64,000 nucleotides of DNA from Podocnemis expansa. Taxonomy: Eukaryota; Chordata; Testudines; Podocnemididae. The notes below the pieces were generated by a model, which made no database searches, was not told the DNA's origin, and saw only the letters and a program-made list of their open reading frames with translations. The DNA is taken from NCBI GenBank assembly GCA_007922195.1, contig ML681995.1, forward strand, positions 13,819,879-13,883,878. The letters are read 5' to 3'. The position numbers and the translations under genes are program-made. This document shows positions 31,456 through 42,400 of this stretch, one piece after another (the first letter of the stretch is position 1; every line of letters starts with the position of its first letter).

Positions 31456-34303
31456 TGTCACGGGAAGATATGTTACTCATGAGGCCTGTCTGGTGGCGCC
31501 CAATCCTTTGAGATGCTGAGAGGCTTCATCTGAGATCCTGAGTCCTCTTGCTCCCAATGGCTTGTGGGAGAGAGCTGAGCTCAGAGTATTCAGCACCTAA
31601 CAGTACCAGAATGTTAAAATGCACACGCACAAGAAATACAAGCATGGCATGGACAGCGATTTAGGGGACTGATCTAAATCCCAATAAAGATAGTTGGATG
31701 CTTGAAGTCAGTAGAAATAGGACGAGACTGTGAGGGCCACATTCTGATACTCTTAGTTGTGTTGAGTGAGTGTGGCAAAGTTCCTCCCTTATGTTAGTGG
31801 ATCCAGTGCTTTCTTCTGAGTGTTCTTCCCCCTTCTAGGGGTGACTCAGGTAATACAATCTCTCTAAGATGGCTTGTGTCTGCTGGTTTTCAGTCCTGTT
31901 TTGGTTCTCATAGGCCCTTGCCTCTTTGCTGGGGCTCTTGTCCTTCCAGCAGATGGCTGGTGGGGGGATGTGTTCCCATCCTCGACTCTTGGCCCCATCC
32001 CAAGGACCCTGCAAGTAACAGTGGGGTGTATTGTTGGAGAAAGATATTTCTTTGTAAAAGCGGTCCTCGGAATCTGGTCTTCCATGGACATTGTAAGTCA
32101 TGGAGAGGGACCTTGAGTTAAGGTTCATCATTAAGACTTTTGTCCTTTAGAGTCTATTTTTTTTTTAGGAAGATAAATATTATTAATTCAGATTAAATGC
32201 ACGTTACTTCTGAAAACACGCTGGACATTGGTAGAGGAAAGCTGTATTTGATTTATAGGTGCACATAAAAAAGCTTTCTTCAGTACCTTCTTCAGAAGGT
32301 ACAAACTAGTTATTTTAAAATTCTCCTACGCAGTTTGTCCCTTCAATTTCAGATATTTAAAAAAATTAATAATTTTACGCTAGCTTTAGACCTAGCTGGC
32401 GAAGTTCCAGGGCCAAGAAAATTGTTTCAGGAAAGATGGCCACAAAGGGGTAAGGGTAGAATTCATAACTTAGAATTGAAGTTATCTTTCAACTTCTACA
32501 TTTGGAGTCACAGCCATGACTCCATAATTAACCACCTAACTAAGGAATCTGAAATTTAAGAATGATGATTTCTAAGCATTATAGGAGTGATGCATTATAA
32601 AAATAATATTTTTGTTCATCTCTGTTCTTATGGTCAAACATTAAAAAGGAAAGAAAAGGAAGAAACGGGCTGAGACAAGAATTCTTGTGTGAATATCTAT
32701 GGTAATACCTGTGAGTGAAGGTCTATGGTCTGTATGATGCAAGAGATCAGATGAGGAGTAACGTTTTCAAGAGTGCCCGTGATTTATTAGGTTTAGAGTT
32801 AGCCAATGTTTTGAGTGGCCACCGACCGCTGTAAATTCCATCTCGAGGGAACGTAGCAGTGCTAACTTTGAGTGAGCTAGTTCATTTAAAATGGAGCTTG
32901 GCAGTGGAAGAGATGCTAGCTGCCTGAGTGTTTAGTTAGCATCTTAGAGGGGCTTGTATGGAGCACAGCTAACCCCTCTTATCACTCATGCTGCTGATCC
33001 TACATTCTGTTTTTAGCTCAGTTGGCCCTGTCACAGACATGTCTCCTGAAGATGAAATGTGCACCTCCAGTTTGGAGAGTAAACACATCCAAAGTGACAC
33101 TGATTTCCAAAGAGACTTCAGACCTGAGCACCTCGTGAAAAAATGGTGCACTTGAATGATTTTGAAACTTTTACCATTTACTTGTGCCTTCGGGCCTTAA
33201 AAATCTATACACATAAGTAAACATCTGTTAAAATAATGTCAAGGGACAAGAGTGCTCAAACAAAAAGTGGAGTCCTGTTTGCATCACTGTGTGTTGCACT
33301 GCATGGCTGTGTTAGTGCCTTCCAACCAATGAGACGCACATTTAGATTGGTAGGTAGGTGTCTAAAAATACAGACTACCATTGATAAAGGCGACTGTGCA
33401 ATCACATGTGCATTATTTGCAGGTGCAGGTGAGCCTCAACCTTTCTGTTTGACTTAAAGCAACTGTTATTATCGGTACTTTTCAGCATTTTTAACTTATG
33501 TTTCCTCACTGTTAACAGCTATTTGGAAGATGACATTGAAATATTTTATTTACCAATCTTTTTCCTCCTCCATCACTCATGCACGTTAGCTGCTTATAGT
33601 TCATGAGTGCTGGCCTGCTGGTAGTTAGCTCGTTTCTGTTTTTAGTAAAAGATGATTGAAGAACTTGTCTTGCTTTAAAAAATAATAATAAAAACAGAAA
33701 CTGGCTTGGCTTTTGCATTTTCTGAATATGCTCACAATCAAATGCATCTCTCAGTAATTTGATTTGTAGGAAATGGAGAGAAAAGCATTACATACAGAAT
33801 GCTTTTCAATAACTCATCATTCCTTAAATGTGCAAAGCCATCACCTAGGTTTAAGAATATAATTTGTACTATTTGTAACCCTGAAGTACTGAAAATGAAC
33901 ATATGCACTTAGGGAAACACACCCTGTGATAAACTTGTCTGGTTTTGTCGTAATATTTAGACACAATAATGGTATCCACTCTTAGAAATTTCACCTGTTT
34001 GAGTGTGCATACCTGCATGTGAGCTCCAGACTGGACACCTACTCTGGCTCTGTTCCATTCTGTTCTGCATAGAGTCTTATGCTATGCTCATAACTGCAGT
34101 ACATGAATGAATTAAGCAAATACGTTTGTATAACAAGTAAGCTGAAAAACCTGGTAGGTCACCGCAGCCTGGTGCAGTTCCAGTCTACCATGGCTGTACA
34201 GTCCTTGGCCAAAACTCTGTGTTGACTTCAACTCAGATTGACTTGGGGGTCAAAAAAGGTCTTAGAAAGCATGAGCATCAGAGATAAGGACATGTGTAGT
34301 TAT
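31456..34303. other. No clearly recognisable feature
   Basis: Almost 3 kb with no gene I can support. A diverged 'cttgctcccaatgg...gtattcagcacc' phrase near 31545-31605 hints at an old palindromic repeat. Frames of 98, 80 and 81 codons overlap on opposite strands at 31835-32131 and cannot all be real; none is recognised. Confidence 0.35.
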
Positions 34304-34311
34304 GTCTAGGG

Positions 34312-34528
34312 CAGTGGCTCCCAACATTTCCTCTGCCATGGCACACCTTGGCATCTTTTACTAATTTGAGGCACTCCACCATATAGTTTCCAAATGAACT
34401 CATGAGTATTCATGAGCCAATGGGCCAAACCAGAGCTGTTTGAGTAGTTTTTCAAAAAATTTTATGGCACACCTGCTCAGACCTGATGGCACATCTGTGT
34501 GCCATGGCATACTGGTTGGGAAACACTA
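34312..34528. mobile_element. Non-autonomous hAT-type transposon
   Basis: The ends CAGTGGCTCCCAACA and, in reverse complement, TAGTGTTTCCCAACC form a terminal inverted repeat. It is flanked by a perfect 8-bp duplication GTCTAGGG (34304-34311 and 34529-34536). The interior has a second inverted pair ('ccatggcacacc' near the left; 'tgtgccatggcata' near the right). At 217 bp it has no coding capacity. Confidence 0.92.
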
Positions 34529-34536
34529 GTCTAGGG

Positions 34537-35099
34537 TTAGGAGAAGGAGCGCACTAGGAGTAGAGCCAAGGATACAAACTGGGTTATCTGGATTGCATCT
34601 AGGCAGGAGCAGGGCTGGGTCCGTGACAGAGGAAAGTCTAGGTCTGAAAGAGCAGTGGGGGTGGAAAAAGGAGGCACTATCACAGTTATGGATGAATGTC
34701 CTGAGCAGCCACTAGTGTGCCGCTGGGCTTAAGAGCAAATGCAGAATAATCTTGTCTCTTCCCACCCTGCTGGTTGCTTCATTCATGGGTTGTGTCCTGT
34801 CATTAACTAAGATTGTAGATTCATTTGGATGGGAATTGTCTACAACAAGCATATTTATATCTGTATCTATAGCTAAGCTACAGCAGCTGTAGCACTGTAG
34901 TGGAGATGCTTCCTATGTTAATGGAAAGGGTTTTCCCATCAGTTTAGGTAAACCACTTCTCTGAGAAAGAGTAGCTGAATCAACAGAATTTTTCCATACA
35001 CCTTCTTGTGTGTACAGTAGAGGCTAGGTTGACCTAACTGCCTCACAGCTGGAAAAATTTTCACAAACTTTAGCAATGTAACTAGACTGATCCGTTTCT
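34537..35099. other. No recognisable feature
   Basis: No gene or named repeat. Confidence 0.4.
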
Positions 35100-35205
35100 C
35101 AGGTCTAGACCCATCTTATTTGTTCATGCAGCACCCAGCACAACAGGGTCCCTGTTTGGGTCTGCTAAGCACTCCTGTAATACAAAGGTTAATAATACTA
35201 ACATT
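35100..35205 (+). repeat. MIR/CORE-type SINE tail fragment
   Basis: CAGCACCCAGCACAACAGGGTCCCTGTTTGGG followed by CTGCTAAGCACTCCTGTAATACAAA matches the usual tail 'agcacccagcacaatggggtcc ... gcgctactgtaatacaaa'. Confidence 0.65.
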
Positions 35206-36256
35206 AAGCAACACTATCACATCTAGAGAAGGGCACAAATGAAAATTTGGATCAAGATGCCCAGAGCTGAACAAGGTTTCATGAAGCAAACAATTTCAAA
35301 TGGAATGGATATGTTCTCTGGGATGGACCAAGCTAAAACCCCTTATCTCTTTGCAATTTTGAAATCTGGATCCAGATAAGAAGCATGGGTCTGCTCAGCT
35401 CTTCTCCATATGTAGGCACAACAGGGAAAGTTTGCAGTGATTGTAAGCTTTGGCTCTGAATTTCCATGCTTTGATGGTTACAATTAACTATGACTTCCTT
35501 GCAGTGTCACATGTGCTAATCCTGCTACACTATAGCAATCTGTGAGGAGTACCCTACCACCTGCTTAGCACTCGACATCATTTGTTTCCCTTACTCCTTG
35601 TTCCTGTCAGTGAGCAAATACTACTGCTGTCACTTAGAAAAATAGGGCTTTGCCTGCTGTGCTTGAGAAATCCTCAGTGCCAGGCTGACTTTAGAGATTC
35701 CAGGAACTCCCATTGTAGGGCCGGCATTCAGACGAGTGATCCACAGATGCAAAGGTTCACTGCTTTACTGCACCAGAATAAAATGGAAATGTTGTAATGT
35801 TCCCATCTGTGAAAGACTTGCCAGTACAGTTTAGTGTTTCAGAAGCCTTGTATTGAACGAAGACAAGATCTCACTGGAAGCCGTGGGAGCTGGGAGAGTT
35901 TATGAAGCAGAAAGTGTGGGCTAGGGATGAGATCAAACCAGTGATCATTTACTGGCCTTCCAATTCTTTTAAGAGGCACTAATGGTAGTGGACTGCTGCC
36001 ATGGAAGTAGACCCAGGCTCATTTAAGGCAGCAGCATGAAATTGGTTGCAATAAAATTATGCATTAAATGTGCATTATGTTTAATAAGACTGTATTGCAC
36101 TTCCAGTGTTTACTCTGTGCCTATTGAGGCTGATCCAATTTTCTTAAGTTCTCCAATTGGTTCACGATCAGGTTTCCAGCCAGAAGGTCAAATTTCACTT
36201 GCTGTTAGTACATGTCTCCATTACTTCACTGAGGCATTTACACTTCATATTCATTG
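35206..36256. other. No recognisable feature
   Basis: No repeat or supported exon recognised. Confidence 0.4.

Positions 36257-36301
<45 letters not shown>
36257..36301. repeat. (CT)n microsatellite
   Basis: About 22 CT units followed by T6 and A/C-rich DNA. The Leu-Ser repeats in translated frames come from this run. Confidence 0.97.
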
Positions 36302-36306
<5 letters not shown>

Positions 36307-36452
36307 GGTTAAAAAAAACAAAACAAAACAAAAAAAACACCACTATCCATCTCTCTCCTGTAACTATACTGCTCCAAAATGCTCCCTGGAGGTGGCATAT
36401 TTGACACAAATGAGAGCATCCTTAATAGCTGTCAACTTGAGAATTGTCCAGG

Positions 36453-36469
36453 AAAAAAAAAAAAAAAAA
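36453..36469. repeat. Poly-A tract
   Basis: A run of 17 A followed by GGAAGGAAG. Confidence 0.95.
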
Positions 36470-37055
36470 GGAAGGAAGATTATTTCAAAACCCATACTGG
36501 AAGTAATTTTATGTTGTTGCACTGAAGGTGTCTAAATGACCTTTGTGAAATAATGGGTTTCAGCTATGAAACTGGGAGAGTAAGTGGAGAGGCAGGAATG
36601 TATGTTTAATACAGTATGTGGTCAGAACTGAACCAAACTGGGAGTTGGATTGCTTTAATCAAAAGCAATGATAGTTTGTGTTCCAAAAACTCACACTATT
36701 TCCCAACATCTCTTCAAAGTCTGTTAACACTAAGCGCAGTGTGGCCAATGCAGGCAAAGGACCAGAAGGCTCATTTTTGAGCTTTCTCTCTCAGCAAATG
36801 CATTGTTAGGATAAACCAAGCCCGCTTGTTTGGTCTCTTCTTGCACCAGGCTATTAGGAGAACATTTGGAAGAATTCAGCATGTCTAACAAGTTCCAGCT
36901 AACAGTGCCACATTCATTACTCCAAAATGGGCATCCATGGCAGCAAAGTTGGCCAGGGTGCCTAGTAAAAGCCATTGTCAGGACAGGGCATAGTACTTAG
37001 CCTTGGCAGTAAGATCTATTTCTAGCATTCAGTTTGATTAGCTAGCACAAATACA

Positions 37056-37511
37056 ATGGAAGCCCTAAAAACCTCAGTCAGTTATCTAAGTATTTGCAGT
37101 TATCTGGCCTTGGTATTTGTAGTATCCAAGGTGTTTTCCATAGGAAGGGTTGGGAATATTAGGGCTATTGGGGTAACCTTAGCTATTGATGGTCAAAGTG
37201 GCAAGTTTTTAAAGAATACTGCTGCAATTAACAAAAAATGGGGCAAAACCATTAGTGAGGGTGGCAGTGTGGAAAAGGAAAGGTCATGGCCTTTTGAGAA
37301 CTCTTTGATCCATTCTTCTAGGGGGCCAGTTCAATGCTTGCCCTCAGTGAGAATCTTGCCACTGGTTTTAACAAGCTTTAGATTGAGTCTTGTGAGACCA
37401 GTCCATCTGCATCTTGCATCGCAACTCTTCTGCTTATTGGAAGGTAATTTGCTCATTTGTCTGTTTCCTCATCCTGCTCCCCATTTATTTTGTCTCATCC
37501 ATCTGTCATGA
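37056..37511 (+). other. 151-codon open frame, unidentified
   Basis: The longest plus-strand open frame outside GC-rich and LINE DNA in this part of the window. The first 50 residues are hydrophobic, the middle is basic (KKWGK), and the end is rich in Leu, Ser and Pro. There is no domain I recognise, no promoter or Kozak context of note, and its 3' end runs into SINE-like sequence from about 37525. Most likely a chance frame or a fossil of an unnamed element. Confidence 0.12.
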
Positions 37512-37524
37512 TTTTGCATAACCT

Positions 37525-37600
37525 GGATTTTGAGCTCTTTGGGGAATGGGCTGTCTTTTTGGTGCATATAACTGTGTAATCTTGATCTTTTGAGTGATGC
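37525..37600 (+). repeat. SINE-like tail fragment
   Basis: GGATTTTGAGCTCTTTGGGGAATGGGCTGTC follows the usual 'gattgtaagctctttggggcagggactgtc' tail of MIR/CORE SINEs. Confidence 0.55.
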
Positions 37601-37676
37601 CCCAAGATGCAACATAAATAATAATCCCGTCCCTGAGAAAATTACAACCAGCAACCTCTTTTTGTTTCTCATTGGG

Positions 37677-37754
37677 AACCAGATCCTCAGCTAGTATAAA
37701 TCTGTTGACATCAATTAAGTGATAGCATCTTTGTACCAGCTGAGGACCTAGTTC
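37677..37754. repeat. Short palindromic dispersed repeat
   Basis: The left half CCAGATCCTCAGCTAGTATAAA pairs with the right half TTTGTACCAGCTGAGGACCTAG, with a short AT-rich centre. Reptile genomes hold many copies with this 'ccagatcctcagctggt' theme. About 78 bp, hairpin-forming. Confidence 0.6.
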
Positions 37755-38224
37755 TGTGTCCTTCTGCATTGTTAATTCACAAGTCTTGGATCCTGTAACT
37801 CTCTTACTTAAGAATGAGTGAATTGAGCCATGGATTGAAAATACCATTAAAATACTTTTCTCTGTGAATAAATTTAGAACTGTAAAGTGAAATTCAGATT
37901 CATTATTCTTCACTATGTAAGTAATATTAAAGAAAATCCTAAATTACCCATCAACTTGGGAAAGGACAGCAAGATAGCATGTAAATTTTCTACCTTGTCC
38001 TGCTATGGGCTTCATCCGTTACCACTGTCCTTGCAGAGATTAGGGTGTGAGGAGCAGCCAGTTCTGCACTGCTGATAGGAAAACAATGCTTAACCTTTAG
38101 TGCTATTTATGTAGTTTTATGATATTGGCATAAAGCACTGACCTGGAGGAATTAGAGACAGCTAAATTAATTTCTCTAATGCCCAATGGTTGATCAGTTT
38201 GTGGACATAACAAATCCTTAAGTG

Positions 38225-38400
38225 AAAGGGTCAATATTTTCAGAAGTGACAGCAATTTTGGGTGCTTCCATTTTTTTGAAGTTTGAGAAACTGTAGAGGG
38301 GCATGTTTTTCAGGTTGTTCTGAGCATCTGAACTGTGAAAATCAGCATCTTTCAGGTATCTCAAGTTGAGCATCAAAACTTGGGGGCACTATTCAGTTTG
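38225..38400. repeat. Old dispersed repeat of the 'attttcagaagtg' type
   Basis: AATATTTTCAGAAGTGAC, TTTTGGGTGCTTCC, GTGAAAATCAGC and TCTCAAGTTGAGCATC are pieces of a degenerate palindromic repeat related to those at 4925 and 6095. Confidence 0.45.
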
Positions 38401-39019
38401 AAATTTTTGGCTGAGAATTTTTGTCACAGGCCTTTAAATTGGATTAGTTTAAGGTTTTCTGAACATGTTCTAGTCTTACTGCATGTGCTGGTTTCTTTCA
38501 TATCACAAATATTTAATGCTTCTTAGAGTGGTAAAGGTGTTAACGTTTGAAATTGAATAATCAGGGTACCGTGCATGTGGTGTTCAGTGTGACAGATGAT
38601 AAGAGACCAAATGAACAAACGAATACTGCTAAATGAACGTTACAGCTGGAGTTTCCACTTCAGAAGGCATACTTCTGTCTGGATAGTTCATTGTCTCTGT
38701 ACTTCTTAATGTCCTGGCTTGGATTCTCATTCCTATTGCTGAGCTAACTCCATGGTCAAACAGTGGGTTTAGCAGGTACAGTAACAGGATTCACCTTCAT
38801 TGTTTCTCTACATGTATCCACTTGAGATTACATTTTGCACTGGTAACAGGAATGTTTGTATTTGAGCAACATGTTCTCTCTTTTATGACAGCATACATTT
38901 AGAATATTATTATATGTTTGAATGAAAGTATAAAGCCCCTGTTTTTGTTACTACTTCCCCCCCCATGTTGAGTCTGAACATTCAGGAAAGGTTGGCTACC
39001 ACTTCAGAGGAATGAGGGC
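38401..39019. other. No recognisable feature (AT-rich)
   Basis: No gene or named repeat. Confidence 0.4.
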
Positions 39020-39260
39020 CTTCTGGTTAAGGCAGTAGATGATGACTGAGAAAAATCTGTGTTCAGTTCTTGACTTTTCTACAAGACTGCATGATGTTGA
39101 GCAAGTCACTAAATCTTTTTCAGCTTTTGGTCCCCATCTGTAAAATCAGGATGAGGATATAATTTTTCTCTTACCTTTTTTTCTTTGTTGCATATTGAGA
39201 CTATAAGCTGTTGGAGTCAGGGGTTGTCTCTTACTATGTGTTTGTAGTGACTAATATAGT
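39020..39260 (+). repeat. MIR SINE
   Basis: In order on the plus strand: TTAAGGCAGTAGATGATGACTGAG, GTGTTCAGTTCTTGACTTTTC, 'gatgttgagcaagtcactaaat', CCCCATCTGTAAAATCAGGATGAGG and GACTATAAGCTGTTGGAGTCAGG. The core and tail are both recognisable. Confidence 0.75.
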
Positions 39261-39398
39261 CTTTGTTGGATTCTCCAGGTACTGATACAATCATAATGAC
39301 CCCTTGAGTGACATCAATAGTTAGTATGCAGAAGCCATGACAAATCCAAAGAGAACCTTCAAGTGGATGAGCTACAGTAGGCCACTGATGGTTACAAA

Positions 39399-39749
39399 CA
39401 ATGTTCCCTCTAAGGGGAACAGGCAGCTGAGCAATTCCTGTTGCTCACTGCGCTCATCCCCCGCTCCCGGCGGGACCCCCCAGCCCCCACAAACTTAACT
39501 TGGGGCTGGACTGGAGCTGCACGGCCCAGCCACAGCTCCTGGGCAGAGAAGCACTACGGAGCATGCTCAGATTTTCTGGGCATGCTCCATTAGAGCTCCT
39601 CTGGGCAGGAGTTTTGAAAACTCCCAGCCCCAGAGGAGCTCTGTGTAGGGAGTCTGGCTGCTGGCCGTGCGCTGCCGGCAGCCTTCTCTGCGCTGGCGGC
39701 TGCGGCGGGCTGCGCTGCAGCACGCCAGCACAGCTTAGAGGGAACATTG
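39399..39749. mobile_element. GC-rich short DNA transposon with perfect 16-bp ends
   Basis: The left end CAATGTTCCCTCTAAG and right end CTTAGAGGGAACATTG are exact reverse complements over 16 bp. The interior is strongly GC-rich and CpG-bearing (for example GCGCTGCCGGCAG and GCGGCTGCGGCGGGCTGCG), far above its surroundings. A central inverted pair (CAGAGGAGCTC near 39632 with GAGCTCCTCTGGGC near 39593) adds a hairpin. No 8-bp duplication is obvious (GTTACAAA versus CAAGTCGA). Opposing frames of 126 and 92 codons are due to composition. Perfect ends suggest it is younger than most elements here. Confidence 0.85.
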
Positions 39750-39803
39750 CAAGTCGACTGTCTGTTGAGAAACCATGAGTTAAGGAGAGCAACTTGATGA
39801 AGA

Positions 39804-40612
39804 TTATAGAATCATAGAAACTGGAAGGGACCATGAAAGGCCATCAAGTCCACTCCCCTGCACTCATGGCAGGACCAAGTACCCTATTAAACTATCCCTG
39901 ACAGGTACTTGTCTAACTTGCTCTTAAACACTTCCAGTGATGGAGATACCACAACCTATGTAGGCAACATATTCCAGTTGTTTATCAGCCTGACAGTTAA
40001 GAATTTTTTCCTAATGTCCGACCTAAACCTCTCTTGCTGTAATTTAAGTCCATTGCTTCTTGTCCTATCATCGGCAGTTAAGGAGAACAGTTTTTATCCC
40101 TCCTCCTGGTGACAACCTGTTAGATACTTGAAAATTGTTATCACATCGCCTCTGTCTCTTCTCTTCTAGACTAAACAAACCCAGATCTTTCAGTCTTCCC
40201 TCATAAATCAAGTGTTCCAGACCTCTACTCATTCATGTTGCTCTTCTCTGGACTTTCCCCAGTTTGCCCACATCTTTCCTGAAATGAGGCACCCAGAACT
40301 AGACACAGTATTCCAGTTGAGGCCTAATCAGGGCAGGATTGAGCAGAAGAATTCCCTCTTGTGTCTTTCTTACAATACTTCTGTTAATACATCTGAGAAT
40401 GGTGTTTGCTTTTCTTGAAACAACATTATACTGTTTACTCATATTTAGCTTGTGGTCCACAATGACACCCAGATCCCTTTCCAGAGTACTCTTGCCTAGG
40501 CAAGTGTTGCCCATTTTGTGTATGTGGATATAGATATCTAGTAATCTGACCATGAACATCGGGGACCAGGGAATAGTTATTTCAAACTCATCAGCGGGTA
40601 CCATTTTCAGTT
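39804..40612 (-). mobile_element. CR1 LINE 3' portion with ORF2 C-terminal relic
   Basis: The plus strand opens TATAGAATCATAGAAACTGGAAGGG, the reverse complement of the canonical CR1 end. It then passes back through the 3'UTR and the C-terminal part of ORF2 (about 39900-40600). The minus-strand frame at 40299-40604 reads LGVIVDHKLNMSKQ and RPQLEYCV, the conserved blocks that follow the RT palm in CR1. Stops and frameshifts break the rest. The 5' truncation lies near 40612, so the RT catalytic core is missing. Confidence 0.93.
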
Positions 40613-41284
40613 ATGTATTTTACAGTTACAGTGAGTTATATACATGCATGTTTAATTATTTTGTTTTGTTTTCTTTAAGGATGCTGCCTTCTTCTCCATT
40701 ACTGTTACTTCTGGCTTGAGTGTTAAGGCAGAGAATTTGGACTGCTTTGGTGCCTGCCATTTATTCTACAAGCAAAGCAGAAGACATAAAAGTTTTGATT
40801 TGAGTAAATTATATTAAATTTCTGAGAACATCAAAACCTCAGCTATCTGGTTATCTTGCAGAGCAAAGCTGAAAATGAGGAATGGTAAGGGCCTGATTCA
40901 GTTTCCATCAATAGGAAGGATTCTCCTTGGGTTCAGAGGAGGTAAGTAAATACATCTCAGCCTATTTGTTGTTCTGGCTTTTGACTCTTTCCTTGCGGTT
41001 TTTCTTTAGATTTGCCTTGACACTGTTCTACTTCATTAGAATGGTGGGCTTGGAAGTATGTTTGTAAGATGACAGGTGGTCTATTGTAGTGTATGACTTA
41101 ACAATTGCTCCTTGGTGAAAACCCAACATAATCATGAAAGCATGGCAGGTTTTTTTTTTTGTTTTTTTTTTTGAACTCTCATGAAATAATGAATAACTTA
41201 TCACACATTCATACAGAAATGTGAGTAGGTGGAAGGAGCTAGCTCTGCTTTCCTCCACCTGGAAATCTGGCCCATAATGTGTAT
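40613..41284. other. No recognisable feature
   Basis: AT-rich, with two T-runs at about 41151-41172. No gene or named repeat. Confidence 0.4.
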
Positions 41285-41644
41285 GTACCCCAATACTCTG
41301 TAAAAGACTTAAAATTAGGCATGTACTTGAATATCATGCTGAATCAGAGCCTTAAGTCTACTTAAGTCAATATGGCTACTCACAGGCTTTATGTGAAGCA
41401 TTCACTTAAGCCCCATACCATTAATGCACATGATTGTCCTGATTACTGGGGCTATGTTGGGCCCCATTGACGTCAATGGGATATTTGCCACTGAGTTCAT
41501 AGGGGCCAGGATTTCACCCCTTGAGTTGAGCAACCAAGAGATTTCACATTTACTGAATATTGTTCATAAAACCCTGATAGTCAGTAGCCATGCTGGGAAA
41601 TGTTTGCATGAAATTAGTGAGACTACTCTCATGCTTAAATTTAG

Positions 41645-42326
41645 AGACACAAGGTGGTCAGTGTAACGTCTTTTTATTGGACTAATTTTGTTGGTGAGAG
41701 AGACAGGTTTCTGAGCCGCAGAGAGCAATTTTTCAGGCCTGGGAAAGGTATCAGCTACATTCATGTCAGAACAGATTGTTCAGCATCAGTAGTAAGCAGT
41801 GTCTAAGGGACCATTTGAGGTCAAGTGATTTGTTAACTCTTCTGTAATCACAGGACCAAAAAAAGAGATGGGGGGCATAGATTATTGTTACACTAAAGAT
41901 ACTGGATTTATGGATTAAGGTCATGACCACATTTTTCAAGATCCTATCCAGACCTATCACAACATCTGGTATACCTCATCCACCACACTAAAGTGCCCCA
42001 ATAACAACTATGTGGGTGAAACTAGACAATCACTACACTTTTGAAAGAACTCACACAGAAAAATGAGAAAAGATAAAACCAGCCTGTCACCTGTAGGTGA
42101 ACACTTTTCACAAAGTGATCACTTTGTATTTGACCTCTCATATTTCATCCACACCAGAAACCTGAACAATACCTTCAAAAAATGAAACTGAGAGTTTAAA
42201 TTCATAACTTTGCTAAACACTAAAAATCGCAGTCAGAAATTGGTCCAATAAAAGGTATTACTTCCCCCAACTTGTGTCTGTAATAATCTGGGACCAACAG
42301 GACTACAACAGCACTGCAGACAACAA
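41645..42326 (+). mobile_element. Penelope-like retroelement, 5'-truncated
   Basis: A 682-bp insertion flanked by a perfect 14-bp direct repeat ATGCTTAAATTTAG (41631-41644 and 42327-42340), taken as its target duplication. The right half carries a decayed GIY-YIG endonuclease region (41969-42230) and then a tail with TTGGTCCAATAAAAGGTATTAC and GGGACCAACAGGACTACAACAG. The left half is inverted relative to that tail: CGTCTTTTTATTGGACTAATTT near 41670 pairs with AATTGGTCCAATAAAAGGTATT near 42240. Such inverted terminal pieces are known for Penelope-like elements. There is no reverse transcriptase, so the copy is dead. Confidence 0.85.
41969..42230 (+). pseudogene. GIY-YIG endonuclease domain relic (Penelope-like)
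   Basis: Conceptual translation gives VYLIHH, a one-base frame break near 41990, then YVGETRQSLHF, a stop, NSHRK, PVGEHFSQSDHF and EFKFITLLNTKN. The order (tyrosine strand, Y-V-G-E strand, a basic helix ending in H, then G-E-H and a late E-x-K-F-I) fits the GIY-YIG nuclease fused to Penelope-like reverse transcriptases. This domain nicks DNA to prime reverse transcription. At least three stops and one indel show it is inactive. The match to the family is from recalled domain layout, not a search. Confidence 0.75.
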
Positions 42327-42400
42327 ATGCTTAAATTTAGGTATGTACTTATGTGCCTTGCTGAACGGGGGATTATAGTGCATTGCTAGATCATGCCCAA

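Larger units (their letters stand above)
41285..42400. repeat. Dispersed 'ttaaatttaggcatgtactt' repeats, interrupted by a Penelope insertion
   Basis: AAAATTAGGCATGTACTTG with GCTGAATCAGAGCC near 41312-41353, CTCATGCTTAAATTTAG at 41628-41644, and after the insertion ATGCTTAAATTTAGGTATGTACTTATGTGCCTTGCTGAACGGGG at 42327-42370. These are pieces of a common reptilian dispersed repeat ('cttaaagttaagcatgtgcttaagtgctttgctgaatcgggg'). The second copy was split by the element at 41645-42326. Confidence 0.5.

Noticed and set aside
36241..36535. Processed pseudogene suggested by nearby A-rich tracts
   Set aside because: The A-run at 36453-36469 is not preceded by any spliced-mRNA-like sequence, only a CT microsatellite and A/C-rich DNA.
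37056..37511. A 151-codon open frame with a hydrophobic N-terminus, looking like a possible signal peptide
   Set aside because: No recognisable family, no flanking gene structure, and the 3' part merges into repeat-like DNA. Kept only as a low-confidence entry.
39454..39834. A 126-codon minus-strand frame rich in Pro, Ala and Arg
   Set aside because: Lies across the GC-rich short transposon at 39399-39749 and runs into the CR1 end; composition artefact.
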